Position numbers and translations under genes: made by a program | From: Spirochaetota bacterium | GTDB lineage: Bacteria > Spirochaetota > Spirochaetia > JABEVK01 | Direction: 5' to 3' | Length of the DNA stretch: 47,164 nucleotides | Assembly (NCBI GenBank): GCA_020049045.1 | Contig: JAIFLN010000023.1 | Location: forward strand, 1-47,164 | Notes under the pieces: model-generated | The model's database searches: none | The model's input: the letters and a program-made list of their open reading frames with translations, nothing else | What the model was told of the DNA's origin: nothing | Shown: positions 41,789-47,164 of the stretch, one piece after another | Layout of the letters: the number at the start of each line of letters is the position of its first letter | How positions within the stretch are numbered: the stretch's first letter is position 1

Positions 41789-42583
41789 ATGATTCCAACC
41801 GTCGGCGTTATCGGATTCGGCAACATGGGCGAAGCCCTGGCTGTGGGCTTGGCCAAGAAAAATCTCGCCACGGCGGTGGGGGTCTTTGAAATGAACCCTC
41901 AAACCCGTTCCAAGGCCTACCGGAACAAAAAGCTGACCGTTCATGAAACCATCGAGGCCCTGGTCGAAGCCAGCACCATTCTGGTGATTGCCATCAAACC
42001 CCAGGATATTCCGGGTCTTTTGGCCAAGCTCAGGCCGTTGGCCCACGGTAAAGCTTTTATATCGCTGGCTGCCGGGCTGGGCACCGCCTCGTTTCAAAAG
42101 GAACTGGGGGTGGAGCAGGTCGTCCGGTTCATGCCCAATTTGGCGGCAAAAGTCGGAAAAGCTCTGGTAGGGGTCAGCCCCGGCACCGACTGCGGCCCCG
42201 TTTTCGCCGAACAGGCCCTGAAAATCGCGGGAGCCCTTGGACGGGCCGTTCCCCTGCCAGAAAAGTTGATGTCGGCCATCACCGGCCTTTCCGGTTCGGG
42301 AATCGCCTTTGTGTTCCATTTTGCCCATGCCATGGCCTTGGGCGGTGTCAAAGAAGGTTTTGCCTACAACCAAGCGCTGGAACACGCCCTCGACACCATT
42401 GAGGGAGCCGTTGCCTTGCTACGTGAAACAGGGGAGCACCCCATTGCCTTTGAGAGCAAGGTTTGCTCACCGGGCGGAACCACCATCGAAGGGGTGCAGG
42501 TGCTGGAGCAGACCGGTTTCACCGCCTCGGTCATCAATGCGGTATCGGCGGCTTCGCGCCGCGCCCACGAACTGGAGCGCTGA
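41789..42583 (+). CDS. proC: Pyrroline-5-carboxylate reductase
   Basis: A 264-residue enzyme performing the last step of proline synthesis, reduction of 1-pyrroline-5-carboxylate with NAD(P)H. The Rossmann start VGVIGFGNMGEALAVGLAKK is followed by IAIKPQDI, MPNLAAKVGKALVG, ITGLSGSGIAFVFHF and the substrate-binding SKVCSPGGTTIEGVQVLE near the C-terminus. Ribosome site TGGAGG precedes ATG 41789. Length is standard (about 265-275). It sits alone, divergent from the acetyltransferase/GTPase operon. Confidence 0.95.
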   Translation: MIPTVGVIGFGNMGEALAVGLAKKNLATAVGVFEMNPQTRSKAYRNKKLTVHETIEALVEASTILVIAIKPQDIPGLLAKLRPLAHGKAFISLAAGLGTASFQKELGVEQVVRFMPNLAAKVGKALVGVSPGTDCGPVFAEQALKIAGALGRAVPLPEKLMSAITGLSGSGIAFVFHFAHAMALGGVKEGFAYNQALEHALDTIEGAVALLRETGEHPIAFESKVCSPGGTTIEGVQVLEQTGFTASVINAVSAASRRAHELER

Positions 42584-42594
42584 ACGAGCGAAAA

Positions 42595-43053
42595 CTAACT
42601 CGTGGCTTCGAGGGGAACTCCCAGCCACTGCGAAAGGTCTTGTCCCCAACCCGTCAGCCGCTCTTTGGAAGCCTTGCCCCGGTCGTTCTCAATGGTCATT
42701 ACCGTACCGTCGCGCAGCCCGATTTCCAGCCCCACAAATTGGGCGGGCCCAAAGACCGTCGTTCTGACTACCGAAACTTCTTCCAGGGCGAACGCTTTGG
42801 TCCGGTGGAAGACCACAAGTCCCACCTTGAACTCGACACGGTTTTTGGCCCGGTCAAAGGTCACCGACTCCTCATAGAGGGCCCCCAGAACGGCCAGCGA
42901 AGCCAGCACAACGGGAATCAAAAGACTGGCCAGAAAAAACCCCGCGACGATCAGGGCTGCTGCGGTGATCAAATTGATCATTCGGAAAGACCACCCCACC
43001 CCGAACCTCCAGACGGCATCGGATTGGGTCAGACGAAGGCGAATGTTGAACAT
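42595..43053 (-). CDS. Hypothetical small membrane protein
   Basis: About 152 residues starting MFNIRLRLTQSDAVWRFGVG (ATG 43053; 43083 is possible). Two adjacent hydrophobic helices (about 26-62, MINLITAAALIVAGFFLASLL and the following PVVLASLAVLGALY) form a hairpin. A beta-rich tail follows with VTFDRAKNRVEFKVGLVVFHR and GLRDGTVMTIEND, resembling a PH-like or YdbT-type domain. I recognise no named family with certainty. It is convergent with proC and divergent from pyruvate kinase. A 13-base palindrome (ATGGTGACACCAT, read on the minus strand) includes its start codon. Confidence 0.6.
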   Translation of the reverse strand: MFNIRLRLTQSDAVWRFGVGWSFRMINLITAAALIVAGFFLASLLIPVVLASLAVLGALYEESVTFDRAKNRVEFKVGLVVFHRTKAFALEEVSVVRTTVFGPAQFVGLEIGLRDGTVMTIENDRGKASKERLTGWGQDLSQWLGVPLEATS

Positions 43054-43086
43054 GGTGTCACCATACCATGAAAGCCCTTTCATCGC

Positions 43087-43115
43087 TTGCGGGCTGGGGT
43101 CTGAACCGCTATAAT
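43087..43115 (+). promoter_or_regulatory. Promoter of the pyruvate kinase gene
   Basis: TTGCGG (43087-43092), a 17-base spacer and a perfect TATAAT (43110-43115). Transcription should start near 43122, with ribosome site AAGGAG before ATG 43148. Confidence 0.75.
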
Positions 43116-43147
43116 CCGGGTTAGCTTACGACACAAGGAGACGCCTC

Positions 43148-44587
43148 ATGCTCAATTTCGTCGAATCCCGGCGTGTGAAGATTGTCTGTACTCTCGGGCC
43201 GGCCACGAATTCCTACGAAAAAATCTTGAAACTGGCGCAGATCGGCATGGACGTCGCCCGGTTCAATTTCTCTCATGGAACCAACGAGGACCATAAACAG
43301 CGCTTCGAATGGGTGCGCAAAGCCTCTGCGGAGTGCAAAAAACCCATCGCCATCCTGCAGGACCTTCAGGGTCCCAAAATCCGTGTGCGCAAGTTCGCCG
43401 GTGACCAAGTTGAACTCAAACCGGGTGCCTCGTTCATTCTTACTGTCCGTGATGTGCCCCTTGGTAACGAAAAAGAGGCTTCGGTATCGTACCCGACCTT
43501 CAACAAAGACGTTTCCCCCGGCTCCATCGTACTGCTGGACGACGGCAACCTGAGCCTCAAGGTCACCTCGATCAAGGGCGAAGATGTCCATTGCGAAGTT
43601 GTCCACGGTGGTATTCTGAAGAACAACAAGGGTGTCAACCTTCCCGGCAGCATCCTATCCGTCGAGGCTCTGACCCAACAGGACAAGGACCACTTGAAGT
43701 TCGGGCTTGATCTAGGTGTCGACTACGTGGCACTGAGCTTTGTTCAGCGTCCCGAAGACGTCAAAGAAATCAAGGAACTGATTTACTATTATGGCAAGGA
43801 CACGCCGGTCATCTCGAAGATCGAAAAGCCCCAGGCCGTTGACCGCATTGATGAAATTCTGGCTCTGACCGACGGCATCATGATTGCCCGTGGCGATATG
43901 GGCGTTGAAATGAACGTGTGGGAAGTACCACCGATTCAGAAAGACATTATTGCCCGTTGCAACCGCATGGGCAAACCCGTTATCACCGCAACCCAGATGC
44001 TGGAGTCGATGATCAGCAACCCCCGTCCCACCCGCGCCGAAGCCACGGACGTGGCCAACGCCGTTCTCGACGGTACCGACGCGGTCATGCTCAGTGCGGA
44101 AACAGCGTCGGGACAGTACCCCTTCGAAGCCGTTGAACACATGCACAAGATCATCACCACCATCGAGGCCAAGCGTCCCACGTCGTTCGCCGACCGCAAG
44201 CTGATTTTGGACCCCACCTTTGGTATTGCCAACGCCATTGGCGAGTCGGCCGGTGTCGCTGCCGTCGTTGTCGGTGCCGGTAAAATCATCTGCTTGACCG
44301 ACTCGGGCTACACCGCCAAAACCGTCAGCCACTTCCGCCCTCCCATGCCCATTTTGGCACTCAGCCCGAGCGACAAAGCACTGCGCCAGCTGGCCCTGTA
44401 TTGGGGAGTTTGGGGCATTCCGATTGCCACCTTTGGTGACAACATTGATGATGCCGTCCGCCAGGTCACCGCACTGCTCAAAAACGGTGGGTTTGTCAAA
44501 AAGGACGAGAAAGTTATCTTTACCGCCGCCCTGCCCTTCACCGCGCATAAGGACACGAATATGATCCGCATCGAACAGATCACCTGA
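43148..44587 (+). CDS. pyk: Pyruvate kinase
   Basis: A 479-residue, full-length glycolytic enzyme making pyruvate and ATP from phosphoenolpyruvate. Landmarks are KIVCTLGPATNSYEKI, MDVARFNFSHGTNEDH, DLQGPKIRVRKF (B-domain entry), VISKIEKPQAVDRIDEIL (catalytic lysine and metal glutamate), IARGDMGVEM, ATQMLESMISNPRPTRAE and the C-terminal allosteric domain with FTAALPF. It has its own strong promoter and a terminator 150 bases downstream. It would turn phosphoenolpyruvate derived from DHAP (for example from the aldolase in this window) into pyruvate. Confidence 0.97.
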   Translation: MLNFVESRRVKIVCTLGPATNSYEKILKLAQIGMDVARFNFSHGTNEDHKQRFEWVRKASAECKKPIAILQDLQGPKIRVRKFAGDQVELKPGASFILTVRDVPLGNEKEASVSYPTFNKDVSPGSIVLLDDGNLSLKVTSIKGEDVHCEVVHGGILKNNKGVNLPGSILSVEALTQQDKDHLKFGLDLGVDYVALSFVQRPEDVKEIKELIYYYGKDTPVISKIEKPQAVDRIDEILALTDGIMIARGDMGVEMNVWEVPPIQKDIIARCNRMGKPVITATQMLESMISNPRPTRAEATDVANAVLDGTDAVMLSAETASGQYPFEAVEHMHKIITTIEAKRPTSFADRKLILDPTFGIANAIGESAGVAAVVVGAGKIICLTDSGYTAKTVSHFRPPMPILALSPSDKALRQLALYWGVWGIPIATFGDNIDDAVRQVTALLKNGGFVKKDEKVIFTAALPFTAHKDTNMIRIEQIT

Positions 44588-44729
44588 CCAAACGGCACCC
44601 CTCCGTTCCGGCGTCGTTTCGGACTCGCTGCGGTACTCGAGTACCTTCCGGTACACTGCGTGCCTCGCATCGTCCTCAACCTAGCCGGAACAAAGGGTTG
44701 CTCGTTTGGTAGCCACCCCTCCGTTCCGG
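44587..44729. other. Structured noncoding element after pyk (long imperfect inverted repeat)
   Basis: Outer arms ACCAAACG (44587-44594) and CGTTTGGT (44703-44710) enclose inner arms CCCTCCGTTCCGG (44599-44611) and CCGGAACAAAGGG (44685-44697), which match at 11 of 13 positions. The loop region holds the perfect palindrome GGTACTCGAGTACC (44632-44645). The 16-mer CACCCCTCCGTTCCGG occurs twice (44596-44611 and 44714-44729). This could be a folded RNA 3' region or a small dispersed element. Confidence 0.5.
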
Positions 44730-44738
44730 TGTTTTTTC

Positions 44739-44763
44739 AGCCCCCAGCGATGGGGGCTTTTCT
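44739..44763 (+). terminator. Rho-independent terminator of pyk
   Basis: AGCCCCC (44739-44745), loop AGCGAT and GGGGGCT (44752-44758) are followed by TTTCT. The end touches the last codons of the convergent Rpn gene. A run TTTTTT lies just before the stem. Confidence 0.75.
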
Positions 44764-45685
44764 ATGCGGTGGGCAGACCACTCAGATCTTCTTCATCCAA
44801 ATTGGTCAGGGCTGCAATCTGATCGCGAGGCAGTCCTGACGATAAAAGCCCCCGGGCAATTTCGAGCGCTTTCTGTCGGGCACCTTCCGCGAGTCCTACC
44901 TGTCGGCCTTCCTGCAACCCCTCCTGCAACCCCTCCCGCCAACCTTCTTCTCGCCCTTCTTCTAGGCCTTCCCGTTTTGCTTGGCCGATCAGACTGGCCT
45001 GATCATGAAGAAATTTCATGCGGTCATCGTAGGCCATCCGAGCTTCCGAATCCTTTTCAAACCTGTGGTAGCGTTCAGCCAGTTCCTGCAGTGAATGGTT
45101 CTTTTTCAATAGGACCATCATGGGGCCCTCCCTCTCATCAAGATGTTTGAGGGCATACAGCCACTCGACCAGTTCAGAGTGATCATTCTCAGGCAATTTG
45201 GGCAGCTCGAGATAGTGCATCACACAATCGTCGGTCAACAACACGTCAGGATGAGTCATCTCGGTCAGCTGAAAAGTGGAACGAAAAGGTACCTTGTCAG
45301 GAAAGAGGTTGAAGTTGAGAATGCTGACGCTCACGACAGGCATCAGCCTGCGGTATTCCTGCCCCTCGAGTAGCTGTTCTGTATAGCTCTTGGCCCAATA
45401 GTAGAGGCTCCGTTCGCCATACTCCGCCTGGGTACGAACTTGCACTTCGACATTGACCAGTCTGCCGTCTGCCGCTCTGGCCTTAATGTCGATCACGGTC
45501 TGCTTGGCTGAAGCATACTCGCGTTCACCCAAGGGATTGACAATCTCAAGGGCGGTGAACGGCTCCATTCCCGCATGCCGTTGAACGATGTTGATGAAAC
45601 TGAGAAGCAATCCCGTGCTGCTTCTGGAACCAAAAAGGTACTTGAAGACAATGTCGCTTGTAGCAGAAATCCGTGCCATATCCAT
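44762..45685 (-). CDS. Rpn-family recombination-promoting nuclease / PD-(D/E)XK transposase
   Basis: A 307-residue protein of the PF12784-type family, abundant in spirochaetes. The N-terminal domain begins ISATSDIVFKYLFGSRSS. The nuclease core has AKQTVIDIKARAADGRLVNVEVQ (about 60-82), giving the D...ExQ active site. Downstream are YWAKSYTEQLLEGQEYRRL and a coil-rich region. The C-terminus carries repeated EGREEGWREGLQEGLQEG units, as usual for the family. Members are DNA endonucleases that promote recA-independent recombination and are often called transposases, though no terminal repeats are seen here. Stop 44762 abuts the pyk terminator. Confidence 0.88.
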   Translation of the reverse strand: MDMARISATSDIVFKYLFGSRSSTGLLLSFINIVQRHAGMEPFTALEIVNPLGEREYASAKQTVIDIKARAADGRLVNVEVQVRTQAEYGERSLYYWAKSYTEQLLEGQEYRRLMPVVSVSILNFNLFPDKVPFRSTFQLTEMTHPDVLLTDDCVMHYLELPKLPENDHSELVEWLYALKHLDEREGPMMVLLKKNHSLQELAERYHRFEKDSEARMAYDDRMKFLHDQASLIGQAKREGLEEGREEGWREGLQEGLQEGRQVGLAEGARQKALEIARGLLSSGLPRDQIAALTNLDEEDLSGLPTA

Positions 45686-45739
45686 AATGTACTCCTTAAT
45701 GGAGCTAACGGGAAAGGAGGCGTTCTTGCTTCAACAGAC

Positions 45740-45772
45740 CAAAAAAAAGAACCTCCCTTTCGGGAGGTTCTT
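45740..45772 (-). terminator. Rho-independent terminator of the outer-membrane barrel gene
   Basis: On the minus strand AAGAACCTCCC, loop GAAA and GGGAGGTTCTT form a perfect 11-bp stem followed by a T run (45746-45740). Confidence 0.88.
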
Positions 45773-45801
45773 CGATTCAAACCGGGTTACCGGAGTGTTT
45801 C

Positions 45802-47164
45802 TTAGTAAGCAACAGCAGCAGTGACGGTGAAGACACCCTTGTTTCCGGCTTCGCCGAAGGGGGTCATGAACAAAGTCGTCAGGCCTTCTTTGTCGTCGCT
45901 GATCGATCCACCGGCAAATTCAGCGGTGAGGGTGGTGTTGGTGATCACCTTGGCTTCGACACCGGCCTTGAAGATCAGACCGTTGTCCTTGGTAACGCCC
46001 TTCATGTGGAGCATACCGAAGTCAAAAGAAGCGTAGGGCTTGACGGTCTTGCCTTCTTCAATGGTGGCCAGATAGTCAACCGAACCACCGAGGAAAGCGG
46101 GGAGGCCTTCGGTAGTGGTGGTGTTGGTGGCGTTCATCAGGTTGTAACCCTTGAAGTAAGCGGAGAAACCGACGTTCTCAACGAAACCCTTGGCGGTGTC
46201 TTCGGTGAACTTGACACCGGTTTCAAAGTAACCGTTGACATTGAAAGCACCAAGGTAAGACTTGGCAGGGCTATAGAAAGTGGTGAACATCAAAGCGTCA
46301 GCGTTCTCAAGGGTGTAGGTGGCAGCAGCAGCGCCGTCCCAAACCAGGTCCTTGGTACCAACGATCGAACCGTCAAAGCCGGCGGTCACTTTCAGAGCCG
46401 CATCAGGCATGAGGGTCAAACCAAAGCTCACACCGGTGTTGCCGGTGTCATACAGGTCCTTGAAAGCATCGAAAACCACGGCAACTTCTTTGACGGGGGT
46501 CACGGAGAGTTCCACACCGGCGGTGTACTGGCTCTTGTCGTTGCCCTTGGAGGCGGTGACAGCGGCAGTGGTAGTTCCAAGGGTGTAAGGAGTGTAAGCG
46601 GCAATCTCATCACCAGCAGCATAACCAGGGTACTTCTTGGCAATAACATCGGCAGCGGTCACGGTGATTGCAGTGGCGCTGGTCGCTACGGTGTAGGTGA
46701 CAGTGGCATCCTTGGCAGCGGTAGCAGTGGTGTTGCCATTGGAGGAAAGCACACCGGTGATACCGAACATTTCAGCCTTGTAACCAACGGTCAAACCACC
46801 GCCGGCGGAAGCGCTGACAGCCTTGATCGAAGCGTCTTCCCAAGCGTCGATGGAGAGGGGACCCATCATGGCAGCGTTGTTATAGCCGTAGCCAGGAGCA
46901 CCGAGACCAACAGTGAAGGGACCGGACACAATGGAAGCCGACAGGTCGTAGCCAGTTTCAATGGAAGGGGTGCCGTTGTCGTTCTGGACATCAATCTTGA
47001 TATCTTTCACAGTGATGGTACCGTAAGTTTCTTCACCAGCCTTGGTGACGGAACCGGCGGCAGCGAGGGGAACAACGATTACGAAATCGCTGGAATTGGC
47101 GAAACCATTGGAACCGGTTTCGACATCATAGGCCCACGATACTTCGGCGCTAGCCGTGATCGTG
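45802..47164 (-). CDS. Outer-membrane beta-barrel protein (spirochaete porin-like), N-terminus outside the window
   Basis: The minus-strand frame is open from base 47163 to TAA 45802, about 453 residues visible; the true start and signal peptide lie beyond the edge, and GTG 47010 is internal. Alternating hydrophobic and polar strands with Gly/Thr/Ala-rich turns (GTPSIETGYDLSASIVSG, GLTVGYKAEMFGITG, DAALKVTAGFDGSI, PYASFDFGMLHMKG) and a final TVTAAVAY are typical of a barrel. Lack of cysteine and abundant threonine support an outer-membrane porin or sheath-type protein of spirochaetes. No specific family name can be given. A strong terminator follows. Confidence 0.75.
   Translation of the reverse strand, partial: TITASAEVSWAYDVETGSNGFANSSDFVIVVPLAAAGSVTKAGEETYGTITVKDIKIDVQNDNGTPSIETGYDLSASIVSGPFTVGLGAPGYGYNNAAMMGPLSIDAWEDASIKAVSASAGGGLTVGYKAEMFGITGVLSSNGNTTATAAKDATVTYTVATSATAITVTAADVIAKKYPGYAAGDEIAAYTPYTLGTTTAAVTASKGNDKSQYTAGVELSVTPVKEVAVVFDAFKDLYDTGNTGVSFGLTLMPDAALKVTAGFDGSIVGTKDLVWDGAAAATYTLENADALMFTTFYSPAKSYLGAFNVNGYFETGVKFTEDTAKGFVENVGFSAYFKGYNLMNATNTTTTEGLPAFLGGSVDYLATIEEGKTVKPYASFDFGMLHMKGVTKDNGLIFKAGVEAKVITNTTLTAEFAGGSISDDKEGLTTLFMTPFGEAGNKGVFTVTAAVAY

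Noticed and set aside
44762-45685. Rpn-family gene as part of an insertion sequence
   Set aside because: No terminal inverted repeats or target-site duplication are visible around it.

Overview
The window is GC-rich bacterial chromosome, densely coding, with short gaps and many 4-nt start/stop overlaps. The best guess for the host is a spirochaete (Spirochaetota). The clues are a long (410-residue) PRPP synthetase with an extra N-terminal block, a threonine/alanine-rich outer-membrane barrel at the right edge, BMP-type and RhaSTPQ-type sugar/nucleoside transporters, and Rpn/PD-(D/E)XK and DUF4143 accessory genes. This is inferred from gene content. No rRNA, tRNA, CRISPR array or intact insertion sequence was seen.

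Positions 1-12.1 kb, mostly minus strand: a secreted caspase-like protease cut by the window edge, a DUF4143-type ATPase with a striking double palindrome in its promoter, and a chemotaxis receptor lacking the start of its first membrane helix. Next comes a deoxy-sugar (L-rhamnose-like) ABC transporter regulon: ATPase, two permeases, YesM-type histidine kinase, YesN/AraC-type response regulator and a binding protein whose reading frame is broken. Two promoters in this block share an identical layout of paired CGTAGAA repeats, which suggests the kinase/regulator pair switches on its own transporter.

Positions 12.1-22.2 kb: nitroreductase, rhamnulose-1-phosphate aldolase without a dehydrogenase domain, L-rhamnose isomerase, a VapBC-like toxin-antitoxin pair and transketolase on the plus strand. 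Facing them are L-fucose isomerase, a RhaB-type kinase and an L-fucose mutarotase on the minus strand. One kinase and one aldolase appear to serve both L-fucose and L-rhamnose.

Positions 22.2-30.6 kb: glucosaminidase-like lipoprotein, MerR regulator and aldo/keto reductase. Then follows a compact five-gene minus-strand operon that is the best candidate for an undescribed system: a cobalamin-binding mutase-like protein, an octopine/nopaline-type opine dehydrogenase, a channel-type membrane protein, a protein possibly of the DUF432 family and an MscS channel. A divergent RluA-type pseudouridine synthase follows.

Positions 30.6-32.1 kb: a decayed island with GC-rich hairpins, a HicB remnant and two tandem Uma2 nuclease genes broken at the same place.

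Positions 32.1-47.2 kb: secreted SRPBCC-like protein and PRPP synthetase (minus); HflK/HflC; a complete BMP-family nucleoside-type ABC transporter; RbgA GTPase and GNAT acetyltransferase (minus); pyrroline-5-carboxylate reductase; a small membrane protein (minus); pyruvate kinase followed by a structured noncoding element; an Rpn-family nuclease (minus); and an outer-membrane barrel protein (minus) cut by the right edge.
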